Shown piece after piece: positions 36,081 to 44,358 of a stretch of DNA of 64,000 bases. How positions within the stretch are numbered: position 1 is the stretch's first letter; each line of letters starts with the position of its first letter. This DNA is from DATARH01 sp036268425. Lineage in GTDB: Bacteria > Pseudomonadota > Alphaproteobacteria > ATCC43930 > CGMCC-115725. The position numbers were made by a program, and so were the translations under genes. The stretch spans positions 67,591 to 131,590 of the forward strand of contig DATAUE010000013.1 in assembly GCA_036268425.1 (NCBI GenBank). The letters are read 5' to 3'. Under the pieces are notes generated by a model. The model was not told the DNA's origin, did no database searches, and was given only the letters and a program-made list of their open reading frames with translations.

Positions 36081-37184
36081 GTGGCCGAAACCGACGCAGA
36101 AACCCTGGTCCTCGCCGACGGCGTGTCTCACCATTTCGGCGAGGGTGACACGCGGACCCAGATTCTGTTCGATGTTTCGATCAAGATTCCGCGCGGCCAG
36201 CTCGTCATTATGACCGGGCCGTCAGGCTCGGGTAAGACCACGCTTCTTACGCTTCTCGGCGCGTTGCGCAGCGGCCAGAACGGTGTGTTGCGCGTGCTGG
36301 ACCGCGATGTGATCGGGCTCGACGATGCCGGGCTGACCGAGTTGCGGCGCAATGTCGGTTTTATCTTTCAGTTGCACAACCTTATCGAATCGCTGACTGC
36401 GATCGACAACGTATTGATGTCGACGCATCTGCACCGCATGCGGTCGGGCGAGGCTCGCAAAAACGGTGTGGCGCTGCTCGAACGGCTGGGTCTTGGGCAC
36501 CGCATTCACCATAAGCCGGGTGCCTTGTCCGGCGGGCAGCGCCAGCGGGTTGCCGTGGCACGTGCATTGGCCAACACGCCGCGCCTGATCCTGGCCGATG
36601 AACCGACAGCCGCGCTTGACCGGGTGTCGAGCCTCGAAGTCGTCGAATTGCTGCAAGAGCATATTGCCCGGGATGGCTCATCCTGCCTGATGGTGACGCA
36701 TGACAACCGTGTTCTCGACAAGGCCGATCGCATCGTGTCGATGGTCGACGGCCGCATCGTGTCGGATGTCATGGTGCGCGAGCAGGTGCTGATCTGCGAA
36801 ATGCTGTCGAAGATCGACTTCTTCGCGTCATTGGGAACCGCCGAACTGAGCCAGGTTGCCGAGAAAATGGAGCCGCGGCGGTTTACCGCCGGCGACGTCC
36901 TGATCCGGCAGGGCGAGATCGGCGATCGGTTTTATCTGCTGCGCGAAGGCGAGGTCGATGTCCGCATCGCCAATGCCGAAGGCGAGCGGGTCGTCGCGAC
37001 GCTCGATGTCGGCCGGTATTTTGGCGAGCGGGCGCTGATCACCGGCGAAGTTCGCAACGCAACAGTCGTCGGGCGAGGCCCCGGCATGGCCTATGCGCTC
37101 GACAAAACGCGTTTCGATGAGGCCCTCGCCGCGACGCCCTCGCTGCGCGAACAGCTGCAAAAGACCTTCTTTGCACGGCACTAG
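36081..37184 (+). CDS. DevA-type ABC ATPase with C-terminal cyclic-nucleotide-binding domain
   Basis: A 367-residue protein. The ABC part (1-235) has Walker A GPSGSGKTTLL, Q-loop FIFQLHNLIESL, signature LSGGQRQRVAVARAL, Walker B LILADEPTAALD and switch VTHDNR. From about residue 245 a Crp-like cyclic-nucleotide-binding fold is fused: FFASLGTAELSQVAEKM, GDVLIRQGEIGDRFYLL, then GRYFGERALITGEVRNATV, close to the phosphate-binding cassette. Export activity could therefore be tuned by cAMP or cGMP, or the domain may sense something else. The start is GTG 36081, 35 bp after the permease. It is the last gene of the cluster. Confidence 0.9.
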   Translation: MAETDAETLVLADGVSHHFGEGDTRTQILFDVSIKIPRGQLVIMTGPSGSGKTTLLTLLGALRSGQNGVLRVLDRDVIGLDDAGLTELRRNVGFIFQLHNLIESLTAIDNVLMSTHLHRMRSGEARKNGVALLERLGLGHRIHHKPGALSGGQRQRVAVARALANTPRLILADEPTAALDRVSSLEVVELLQEHIARDGSSCLMVTHDNRVLDKADRIVSMVDGRIVSDVMVREQVLICEMLSKIDFFASLGTAELSQVAEKMEPRRFTAGDVLIRQGEIGDRFYLLREGEVDVRIANAEGERVVATLDVGRYFGERALITGEVRNATVVGRGPGMAYALDKTRFDEALAATPSLREQLQKTFFARH

Positions 37185-37195
37185 ACTGGGGTCCG

Positions 37196-37209
37196 GGCTC
37201 AATTGAGCC
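37196..37209. repeat. 14-bp perfect palindrome after the cluster
   Basis: GGCTCAATTGAGCC lies 12 bp after the end of the ATPase gene. It could be a weak terminator hairpin or a protein-binding site; no T run follows, so an intrinsic terminator is doubtful. The remaining 170 bp to the next gene show nothing else clear. Confidence 0.35.
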
Positions 37210-37381
37210 GCCCGAGTACAGCGGCGGCGAGTAGGGCGCCTGCGAGGAAATTTATGGCGAACTTGTCATAATATAACGCAGTTGCCGCTGCTGCTTGCGC
37301 ACACCGCAGCACCGTTGCCGCCGACAAGCCGTGACGGCCGGTCCGCCGAACTCCTCCTCGGTTGCCGGGTCGCGCCCGAGC

Positions 37382-38374
37382 TTATGCCGCGCGGAAATGG
37401 CGCAGGATTTCAGCCTCCCATAGGTCAAGTTGCTCCAGGTCGTAGTCGAGCGGCGACAGCACGAGATATTCGAGGCCGGCTTGCGCCAGTTCGGCGATGC
37501 GCTCGCGCATGCGGCGTGCGCTGCCGAGCAGGTAGCAGGTCTGCAAATGCTCGAACGAGCGATGGGTGCCCATGATCCGCTCGATCAACGGGCGCTGCAC
37601 CCGCAATGCCGCGGCTTCGTCGTCGGTCGGCACGATGTGGGCAAAGTTCAGATGGGCAAAAATCACCGCGCTGCGCGGCCGGCCGATTTCGTCGAGGCGG
37701 CGGGTAATCTGCCGCCAGTCGGCGATGACGCTCTCGTTTGACCCGGCGGCACGCGCCAGCCAGCCATCGGCGCGGCGGCAGATGCGCTCGAGCACGCTCG
37801 GCGCGATGGTTTCCGGGTCGGGCGACATCGCGGTCTTGATTTTCGAGCCGCCGGCAACCCACAGGCGCGGCCGGGTCGGCAGCGGCGGGTCGATCGTCAC
37901 CCGGTCGAACCGGTAATAGCGGCCGTGATGGCTGACCTCGTCGCCGCTCCACAGCCGGTCGAAAATATCGAGGATTTCGTCGGTGCGGCCGCCGCGCTGC
38001 CCTAAGGGCACGCCGGCGACGCCAAATTCCTGCGCGTCCCAGCCGACCCCGACCCCCAGCTCGAACCGGCCGCCCGACAGCATATGCAGGCTGGCGATTT
38101 CCTTGGCGAGAAACACCGGGTTGCGGATCGGCGGGATCAGGATGCCGGTGGCCAGCCTGATATGCTCGGTCGCGCCGGCCGCGAAGGACAGCATTTCAAG
38201 CGGCGACAGCCACGCCGTGCCGTAAAGGCCGCGTGCGGTCAGCAAATGCTCGGGCACCCAGATCGCCTCGTAACCGCGGGTTTCCGCCTCGCGGCAGAAC
38301 CGCCGCAGCCGCGCCGCTTTCGCATAATCGAGGTCGGCGAAGGAATAGCTCGGCTGCATCAGACCGAAACGCAT
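37382..38374 (-). CDS. LLM-class flavin-dependent monooxygenase
   Basis: This 330-residue member of the luciferase-like family begins MRFGLMQPSYSFADLDYAKA. It shows AIWVPEHLLTARG, IRLATGILIPPIRNPVFLAK, LSGGRFELGVGVGWDAQEFG (the family signature) and RPRLWVAGGSKIKT. ATG 38374 follows the strong GGGGAGGGGAG. The C-terminal third (HRSFEHLQTCYLLGSARRMRE) is the usual variable helical end. It faces the synthase cluster tail-to-tail and is transcribed divergently from a small VOC gene. The substrate is unknown; F420 or FMN may be used. Confidence 0.86.
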   Translation of the reverse strand: MRFGLMQPSYSFADLDYAKAARLRRFCREAETRGYEAIWVPEHLLTARGLYGTAWLSPLEMLSFAAGATEHIRLATGILIPPIRNPVFLAKEIASLHMLSGGRFELGVGVGWDAQEFGVAGVPLGQRGGRTDEILDIFDRLWSGDEVSHHGRYYRFDRVTIDPPLPTRPRLWVAGGSKIKTAMSPDPETIAPSVLERICRRADGWLARAAGSNESVIADWRQITRRLDEIGRPRSAVIFAHLNFAHIVPTDDEAAALRVQRPLIERIMGTHRSFEHLQTCYLLGSARRMRERIAELAQAGLEYLVLSPLDYDLEQLDLWEAEILRHFRAA

Positions 38375-38517
38375 GGCGCTCCCCTCCCCTCGGCGACAAT
38401 CGTGGCGATTTCTCCCGCGATTTCTCATTGCGAGAGCCTGCCCGCCGACGCAATCTCCGCCGGTCGATACCTCATGCCAGCCCAACGCCCACCTTAACGC
38501 AACAACTGGAGCCAGCG

Positions 38518-38910
38518 ATGACCGAATTCCTCTACGATCACGTCCATCTGCGCAGCCCCGACCCGGATGCGACGGCCGCCTATTACGAGCGGATGTTCGG
38601 CGCCAAGGTGATCAAATCGGTCATGTCGAATGGCATCGGCCGCACCGATATGGAAGTGGGCGGGGTTGCGATCTTTATCGCCAAAGTGCCCGAGGATGCG
38701 CCGCTGTCGGAAAAGCCGGAGCACAGCTTTGTCGGCCTCGACCATCTCGGGTTGCGGGTCAAGAACATCGACGCCGTATGCGACGAATTGAAGGCCAAGG
38801 GCGCCGTGTTCACGGTCGAGCCGAAAACCATCCGCCCCGGCGTGCGCATCGCCTTTGTGCGCGGCCCGCAGGACGTGCTGATCGAAATCCTCGACCGCGA
38901 CGCGGCGTAA
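38518..38910 (+). CDS. VOC/glyoxalase-fold protein
   Basis: This 130-residue vicinal-oxygen-chelate protein has two beta-alpha-beta modules. Visible are YDHVHLRSPDPDATAAYYER with the first metal-ligand histidine, DMEVGGVAIFIAKVPED, LDHLGLRVKNIDAV with the second, and GPQDVLIEILDR with the terminal glutamate. Methylmalonyl-CoA epimerases and lactoylglutathione-lyase-like proteins share this layout, so the reaction is not determined. ATG 38518 begins directly at the domain. It is divergent from the LLM gene 143 bp away and convergent with the DUF5681 gene. Confidence 0.85.
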   Translation: MTEFLYDHVHLRSPDPDATAAYYERMFGAKVIKSVMSNGIGRTDMEVGGVAIFIAKVPEDAPLSEKPEHSFVGLDHLGLRVKNIDAVCDELKAKGAVFTVEPKTIRPGVRIAFVRGPQDVLIEILDRDAA

Positions 38911-38948
38911 CGCCCGGGTCGCTTCTGCGGCGGCGCTCACCTGATCCA

Positions 38949-39854
38949 TCAGGCCGGGATCAGGGCGCAGTTTCGCGCCTCGGTTGAATGGCGGTCGAAG
39001 GCGGCGGCGGCGCGGTTCCACGCCTTTAGCATCTCGGCGGCGAGCGGGTGGCCCGGGGCGCGCATCAGCGGCAGCGCGTGCTGCCGGATAAAGGCGGCAT
39101 CGGCGTCGACCAGCTCCGGCGTGTCGGGGATCGTCGCAAGCGTCTCCAGCGCGGCGCGCCCGAGGTGCAGCATCGCGTCGCAGCGCTCCCGCAGCCCCGC
39201 GTCGAACCGGTCGCCGGCCAGGCCGGAAACATCTGCGGGATCGGGGGCGAAACCCGCGGCAAAACCGCGGGCGAAATCAGCCAGCAGCGCCGCCATCACG
39301 ACGCACACCCGCAATTCGAAGCGCGGCAGGATTTCGGCGTGGCGCGCCGCGATGCGCCTGGCGGCGCGGCGTTCGGCCAGCGCCGCGGTCCGCGCTTCGG
39401 CTTCGAGCACCCGCGCCAGCGCCTCTGCCGCGCCCGGCTTCACCTCGCCAGAAGCCGCGGCGCGGGCCAGCGCCGCCAGCGCCGCGGTTGCATCGAGGGG
39501 CGCGTCGTCGGTAGCCGGTTTTGTGGGGTGCAGGGGCGTTTCCGGGATAGCGCCGGTGGCGTCATCCGGGTGATTCGGCGCCGGCAGGGCAAAGGCGGCG
39601 GGCGGCTCGCGCTGCGGCGCGATGATGCGGTCGAGACACAGCCGCAGCGCCGCGAGATCGCCCTCCAGCGCCAACTCGATCGCCTTGCGCGTCAGCGCCT
39701 TCGCCTCGCCGCCGAGCAACAGCGTGGCAATGCGGGTCGCCTCGTTCAAAATCCCCACCGGCCGCCCCAACGGATTGCCGGAAACGCCCCTGACAAACCG
39801 CCCCCGCCTGTCTCGGTGTGTCGCCTGTCGAACCATGTCGTCCATCCAGAACAT
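38949..39854 (-). CDS. DUF5681-domain protein
   Basis: This 301-residue protein carries the short N-terminal signature RGRFVRGVSGNPLGRPVG, typical of DUF5681, a motif seen in prophage- and island-associated proteins. The central part is rich in alanine and arginine (ALARAAASGEVKPGAAEALARVL) and likely helical. No membrane segments are seen. Several ATG codons (39854, 39845, 39833) cluster at the start, and I cannot choose between them with confidence. It lies next to the low-GC nuclease gene, divergently transcribed, and may be part of the same acquired segment. Function unknown. Confidence 0.72.
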   Translation of the reverse strand: MFWMDDMVRQATHRDRRGRFVRGVSGNPLGRPVGILNEATRIATLLLGGEAKALTRKAIELALEGDLAALRLCLDRIIAPQREPPAAFALPAPNHPDDATGAIPETPLHPTKPATDDAPLDATAALAALARAAASGEVKPGAAEALARVLEAEARTAALAERRAARRIAARHAEILPRFELRVCVVMAALLADFARGFAAGFAPDPADVSGLAGDRFDAGLRERCDAMLHLGRAALETLATIPDTPELVDADAAFIRQHALPLMRAPGHPLAAEMLKAWNRAAAAFDRHSTEARNCALIPA

Positions 39855-39999
39855 TCCATGAACATATTGCGCCGCCCTCCGCGCACTTCAAGCCAATATT
39901 CGAATATCTTTGCCGCAACCTTGAACACCGGGCTATCATTATGAAAAAAATGCGTGTCAGGCTTACCATTAAAGAGCAGAAAAGCTCGACGAGGCTGTT

Positions 40000-41445
40000 T
40001 TGGCGCGTTTAATCAATCCGGTATTATTTTCTCAGCGCTTTGGCGTCGATCCTAGCCTGTTTGAAACTGCAGGGATTCTGGATCCCCTACTTAACTCAGA
40101 TACTAGGCTTTTTATAGATCCGCTCCTCCTACCTACTTGTGGCAACGAACTAATTAGCGGTAAAGGATTTAAAACTCTTAAAGATCACTTTGCTAATATC
40201 GTTAGGTTGATCGCCGCAAGCGCTACCCCTGGCGATGTCGCGTGGCGTACCGCGGCCCGCCTTCTGAATTTAGACGAGCGCCCTGAGACGGGGCTTGGTT
40301 ATGGCGGAGCTACCACTAGTGGTAGCTCAAGACCCAAGGAAGTAAAATACAAAATTCTAAGCACAGTAAAAGAGATCGTTACTCTTGGTGAAAACGACCC
40401 ACAAATCATATCATTAATGGGCATTTTCGAAGAAGGAGTTGGGCCAGATACAATCAGCGACCTCACAACAAATATTATAATAGCACATCTTTGTACTTTG
40501 ACCAACGTTTTCTGTCAAAACTTCAAGATTCCAACAAAAGTATTTTCAAAATTTTACAACGCAGCGCTACCAGAAAATCCATTTCGATTTGATAGCCCAG
40601 TTATCTTTGTTCCGAGGGATATTTTGCGAGAACTACCGCTCGCGGCCGCTTGGTCTGACGTATCTCGAGTAGTAAATGAAATTGGCGAGATACGTGATCG
40701 ATTCAATACGTTTATTGGGTCGATAGCCGAAGCAACCGTCAAAGAACGCAAGGACGCTCTTCGAACAGCGGTGCTGAGTTCGCTAACGAGATTTCGCCAG
40801 TTTTTTCATGAAATACTAGCATCGAGCGACAATTACGATCCCAACGAAGATATTCTGAATTTTTACGCCTTCCGTAATCTGCTCGCATCCGACCTGACGG
40901 CGTTTGCTGGCAAAATACGTCCACAAGCAGAGCGATCGCGAGAAGAATTACAACGCATCGTCACTGACATAATTTCGCATTTCCGCCGCCTCATCGAGCA
41001 CAACAATATGTGGGAATTGCTTTGGACGCCAACCGGCAAGCCCAAACGAGAGCGCGCCTCACAGCTTCTATTTTTCGCTGTTGCAGATATTTTTTGCAAA
41101 GCAAACAATATCGATATCTCACCGGAAACCCATTCAGGTGGCGGGCCAGTAGATTTCAAATTTTCGACGGGTTATCGCAATCGTGTTCTCGTCGAGGTAA
41201 AGCGTTCTACTGGAACAGTCGAGCACGGTTATAAGAGGCAAATAGAGACTTACAAAGAGGCTGCGGGGACGGATGCAGCTATTTTCATGGTAATGGATGT
41301 CGGTGGGATGGGTAAGAAGCTTGCAAATATCCGTATCTATCGAGACCTGGTTATTTCCCAAGGTCTTAAGGCATCTCAAATCGAGGTTATTGATGCAAAA
41401 CGCCGTATATCGGCGAGCAAACGCGAGGACGACTGGCTACTATAG
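40000..41445 (+). CDS. stand-alone PD-(D/E)XK nuclease-like protein
   Basis: A 481-residue protein encoded by DNA clearly poorer in GC than its neighbours, suggesting recent transfer. The N-terminal three quarters (LFIDPLLLPTCGNELISGKG) match nothing I recognise. The C-terminus has a restriction-endonuclease-like core: VDFKFSTGYRNRVLVEVKRS with Asp385 and Glu399-Val-Lys401, followed by a glutamine-containing helix (YKRQIETYKEAA). Its start is TTG 40000; an in-frame stop at 39970 rules out longer starts with ATG. No methyltransferase or partner gene is adjacent, so it is either a type IV-like or solitary defence nuclease. I do not know its target. Confidence 0.7.
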   Translation: MARLINPVLFSQRFGVDPSLFETAGILDPLLNSDTRLFIDPLLLPTCGNELISGKGFKTLKDHFANIVRLIAASATPGDVAWRTAARLLNLDERPETGLGYGGATTSGSSRPKEVKYKILSTVKEIVTLGENDPQIISLMGIFEEGVGPDTISDLTTNIIIAHLCTLTNVFCQNFKIPTKVFSKFYNAALPENPFRFDSPVIFVPRDILRELPLAAAWSDVSRVVNEIGEIRDRFNTFIGSIAEATVKERKDALRTAVLSSLTRFRQFFHEILASSDNYDPNEDILNFYAFRNLLASDLTAFAGKIRPQAERSREELQRIVTDIISHFRRLIEHNNMWELLWTPTGKPKRERASQLLFFAVADIFCKANNIDISPETHSGGGPVDFKFSTGYRNRVLVEVKRSTGTVEHGYKRQIETYKEAAGTDAAIFMVMDVGGMGKKLANIRIYRDLVISQGLKASQIEVIDAKRRISASKREDDWLL

Positions 41446-41534
41446 CATAAATTTTCGTTACGTCCGTTCGCAAGATTGACACTAGCTGTTCCTATGTCGT
41501 GACGCATGCGGATGAGGCGCTGGGGCTGCTAGAG

Positions 41535-41760
41535 TTGGAAGCGGCGCCTACCCGAATGTCGAAAGAACCGTTCCGCACTCGGTCGTTCAAGGGCGGGCGG
41601 AACAACATCGGTCGTTACGGGAATCGCTGGCCGCGATCGAGGACGACAAGGTTTCGTGATCCTCATCGACGGCAACGTCCTGATCTACGTGTCGGTCGAG
41701 GAATTGGGCCGCGTCGTCGCCCATCGGCGTGCGTTGGTCTACCCTCTTTTGATTGAAAAT
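41535..41760 (+). pseudogene. decayed toxin-antitoxin remnant (antitoxin tail and PIN start)
   Basis: One frame ends with EQHRSLRESLAAIEDDKVS, overlapping a GTG that opens MILIDGNVLIYVSVEEL, the first strand of a PIN toxin with its aspartate. The toxin frame loses PIN resemblance after about 35 residues and runs into the repeat region at 41805. No intact start is seen for the antitoxin part. The identification rests on short matches and the stop/start overlap. Confidence 0.35.
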
Positions 41761-41804
41761 AGCGGTTGGAGGGTGCTCCGCCGAGGTGCCAACGGCGGAA
41801 ACAG

Positions 41805-42105
41805 CCCCTCACCCCGGCCCTCTCCCCGCCAGCGGGGAGAAGGAGATGGCATCGGCGGCAGTCCTGTTTTTCAAGATCGGAAATGGCGGGGCCGCGGTGT
41901 GTCACTCGCTGGCCGCTGAGGGTGCGCACGGTGGAAAAGGCCCCTCACCCCGGCCCTCTTCCCGCACGGCGGGGAGAGAGAGATGGCATCGGCGGCGGTT
42001 CTGTTTTCGAGATCGGAACTGGCGGGGCCGCGGTTTGACACTCGTTGCTCGCTGAGGTGCCAGCGGCGGACGCGCTGCGGGGAGAGGGGGAGATGGCATT
42101 TTGGA
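41805..42105. repeat. REP-like element in 136-bp tandem copies
   Basis: Two near-identical units begin at 41805 and 41941, each with CCCCTCACCCCGGCCCTCT, then a CCCCGC...GCGGGG palindrome, GAGATGGCATCGGCGG, and a shared tail (GGCGGGGCCGCGGT) up to the next unit. A third truncated unit starts near 42077. Such palindromes are widespread intergenic repeats in alphaproteobacteria and may stabilise transcripts. No intact gene lies in 41446-42134 apart from the remnant described. Confidence 0.8.
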
Positions 42106-42134
42106 CGTCTTCGTTTTTCACGGTGAGAGCGGCA

Positions 42135-42566
42135 TTAGCGGCTTTTTGTGGATTCAGGGGAGGGACAGGCGCTGGTGCTGCGTTCCCTCTCCCCGTTCGC
42201 GGGGAGAGGGACAGGGTGAGGGGCGGGTGCCAGTTCCGATAAGAGCAATTCAAGGACGCCGGCGAGATTGCCCAGAACATCGTTGTTCCAGACCCGGACA
42301 ATCTTGTAGCCGAGCTCGCGTAGACGCTCTTCGCGATATCTATCGGCGATGTTATCGATGTGCTGGCTGCCGTCGGCCTCGACGATCAGGCGTCGTTCGC
42401 GGCAGACGAAATCGACGTAGTAGCGATCGATATGTTGTTGCCGGGCGAATTTGAACCCGCCGAGCCGGCGGTCCCGGAGCGCCAACCACAACACCATCTC
42501 GGCTTGCGTGCTGCGTCGTCTGAGTGACCGGGCGCGGTTGGTCGATCGCGCATCCGGTCCACGCAT
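42135..42566 (-). CDS. DUF559 (VSR-like endonuclease fold) protein
   Basis: This 143-residue protein begins MRGPDARSTNRARSLRRRST. The core RQQHIDRYYVDFVCRERRLI then VEADGSQHID is the DUF559 restriction-endonuclease-like motif (D then E-x-D/K-like), and the GYKIVRVWNNDVLGN strand follows, as in very-short-patch-repair nucleases. The last roughly 30 residues (LAPAPHPVPLPANGERER) are the translation of the REP-like palindrome at 42187-42225, so the natural C-terminus has been extended or replaced by a repeat insertion. ATG 42566 is preferred to TTG 42569. Its function is not established; family members are often found singly beside mobile elements. Confidence 0.75.
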   Translation of the reverse strand: MRGPDARSTNRARSLRRRSTQAEMVLWLALRDRRLGGFKFARQQHIDRYYVDFVCRERRLIVEADGSQHIDNIADRYREERLRELGYKIVRVWNNDVLGNLAGVLELLLSELAPAPHPVPLPANGERERSTSACPSPESTKSR

Positions 42567-42585
42567 CAATGTGTTCCGACCGCCG

Positions 42586-42640
42586 GCGGCCCCTCATCCC
42601 TGCCCTCTCCCCGCTGGCGGGAAGAGGGGATGGCATCGGC
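42586..42640. repeat. additional REP-like palindrome copy
   Basis: CCCCTCATCCCTGCCCTCTCCCCGC...GGCGGGAAGAGGGGATGGCATCGGCGG is a diverged copy of the unit at 41805, in the same orientation, between the DUF559 start and the LLM gene. An inverted copy lies at about 42187-42225. Confidence 0.75.
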
Positions 42641-42692
42641 GGCTTTGCCGCTTTTCGAGAATGGGACCGGCATTGCTGCGATTGGCGGACTC

Positions 42693-43511
42693 CTACGCCG
42701 CGACCTTGCCGACGCCTTCGATGACCTCGTTCCAGTCGTCGACTTCGCGGTCTTGCGGGTGGACCATGATGTGCTGGACGCCGGCGTCGGCGTAGGCGGC
42801 GACGCGTTCCTTCATCATGCCGATATCCTTGCCGTTCCAATGCGAGCGAATCGAGATCGTGAATTCCGGCTCGGGGCGGTCGCGGCGCAGGCGGGCCACC
42901 ACCTCCTTGGCTTGCGCTGGCGAGACCTGGCTGCCGTGCCAGCCGTCGCCGACGCGGACGGTGCGCTTGTGCGCCGCCTCGGAGCGGCTGCCGTGCCACA
43001 TCGGGATCGGGCTGACCGGCTGCGGCAGCATCGTCATATCCTTGATCTTTGACGCGATGTGCTTGCTGTCGAACGATACCGGGTCCTGCGACCACACCGC
43101 CTTCATCATGGCGATGCCTTCATCCATGCGGCGGCCGCGCTCGTTGAAGGGCACGCCGAGGGCGGCGAATTCCGGCTCCAGCCAGCCGACCCCGACACCC
43201 ATGATCAGCCGGCCACCCGACAGATTGTGCAGGGTCGATAATTCCTTGGCGAGTGGCAGCGGGTGGCGCATCGGGAGCACCAGCACGCTGGTGCCGAGCC
43301 GCACCCGCCTGGTTACCGCCGCCACCCAGGTCAAGGTCAAGACCGGGTCGTAGAACAGCGGCGAGCGGGGAAACTGGGCCCGCGGCACGATGATGTGCTC
43401 GCTGACCCAGACATCGCTGAGGCCCATATCCTCGGCGCGCAGCGCGTGGCCGCGGATCAGGTCAGGCGAGGCAAGGCTGCCGGCATGCGGCAGATGAATC
43501 CCGAGTTGCAT
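42693..43511 (-). CDS. LLM-class F420-dependent oxidoreductase
   Basis: This 272-residue protein begins MQLGIHLPHAGSLASPDLIR. It has VWVSEHIIVP, VRLGTSVLVLPMRHPLPLAK, LSGGRLIMGVGVGWLEPEF (family signature), and PIPMWHGSRSEAAHKR, all usual for this subgroup, and ends in a helix containing HIMVHPQDREVDDW. It is divergent from an SDR gene 80 bp away; together with the SDR and two hydrolases it may be a small catabolic group. The substrate is unknown. Confidence 0.87.
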   Translation of the reverse strand: MQLGIHLPHAGSLASPDLIRGHALRAEDMGLSDVWVSEHIIVPRAQFPRSPLFYDPVLTLTWVAAVTRRVRLGTSVLVLPMRHPLPLAKELSTLHNLSGGRLIMGVGVGWLEPEFAALGVPFNERGRRMDEGIAMMKAVWSQDPVSFDSKHIASKIKDMTMLPQPVSPIPMWHGSRSEAAHKRTVRVGDGWHGSQVSPAQAKEVVARLRRDRPEPEFTISIRSHWNGKDIGMMKERVAAYADAGVQHIMVHPQDREVDDWNEVIEGVGKVAA

Positions 43512-43591
43512 GTTGCGTCGCTCCCGTGCTCGTCTTCGTCACAAACTTGCGTCAGCATGCCTGCCCGCGTCAGGGCGTGAAAGGGGGAAGG

Positions 43592-44356
43592 ATGCGCTTT
43601 CAGGACAAGATCGCCCTGATCACCGCCGCGGCGAGCGGCATCGGGCGCGCCACCGCCGACATCATGGCGCGCGAAGGCGCCCTCGTCGTCGCTGTCGACA
43701 ACAACCAGGAGCGGCTCGACCGCACCGTATCCGAGATCGGCGCGGCCGGCGGGCGGGCGCAGGGCCGGCTGTGCAACGCGCTCGATGCGGCGCAGGTCGA
43801 TGCGCTGGTGGCGGCGGTGGCGCGCGATCTCGGCCGCATCGACATCCTGGTCAACGCGGTCGGCGGCAGCACGATCGTCGCGAAGCCGGGCGGCACGATC
43901 GAGGAACTCGATTTCGCCGACTGGCAGAAGCTGATCGACTTCAACCTCAGCGGCACGTTTCTGTTCACCCATGCGGTGGTGCCGGTGATGAAAGCGCAGC
44001 AGAGCGGCAAGATCGTCAATCTGTCGTCGATCGCGGGCCGCGGCTTGAGCATTTCCAGCAGCAGCGCCTATGCCGCCGCGAAAGGCGGCATCATTGCCTT
44101 TACCCGCAAGCTCGCGTTCGAGCTTGGCCCGTTCGGCGTCACGATCAACGCGATCGCCCCCAGCAAGACGCTGACCGAGCGCATCCGGCCGCGCTGGAAC
44201 CAGCAAAGCCCGGAAGACCAGCAGGCCGAAATCGAGCGCACCCCGATGCGGCGCATCGCCGAAGCGCCCGACCAGGCCAAGGTGATCTGCTTTCTGGCGT
44301 CGAGCGACGCCGATTTCGTCACCGGCGTCACGATCGATGTGACCGGAGGGAATTGA
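43592..44356 (+). CDS. short-chain dehydrogenase/reductase
   Basis: This 254-residue classical SDR has an NAD(P)-binding TAAASGIGRATA motif, NAVGG, the catalytic serine in IVNLSSIAG, and YAAAKGG with Tyr and Lys, then the terminal FVTGVTIDVTGG. ATG 43592 follows GGGGAAGG. The next gene begins 2 bp after the stop, so an operon with the two hydrolases is likely. The substrate is unknown. Confidence 0.9.
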   Translation: MRFQDKIALITAAASGIGRATADIMAREGALVVAVDNNQERLDRTVSEIGAAGGRAQGRLCNALDAAQVDALVAAVARDLGRIDILVNAVGGSTIVAKPGGTIEELDFADWQKLIDFNLSGTFLFTHAVVPVMKAQQSGKIVNLSSIAGRGLSISSSSAYAAAKGGIIAFTRKLAFELGPFGVTINAIAPSKTLTERIRPRWNQQSPEDQQAEIERTPMRRIAEAPDQAKVICFLASSDADFVTGVTIDVTGGN

Positions 44357-44358
44357 GC

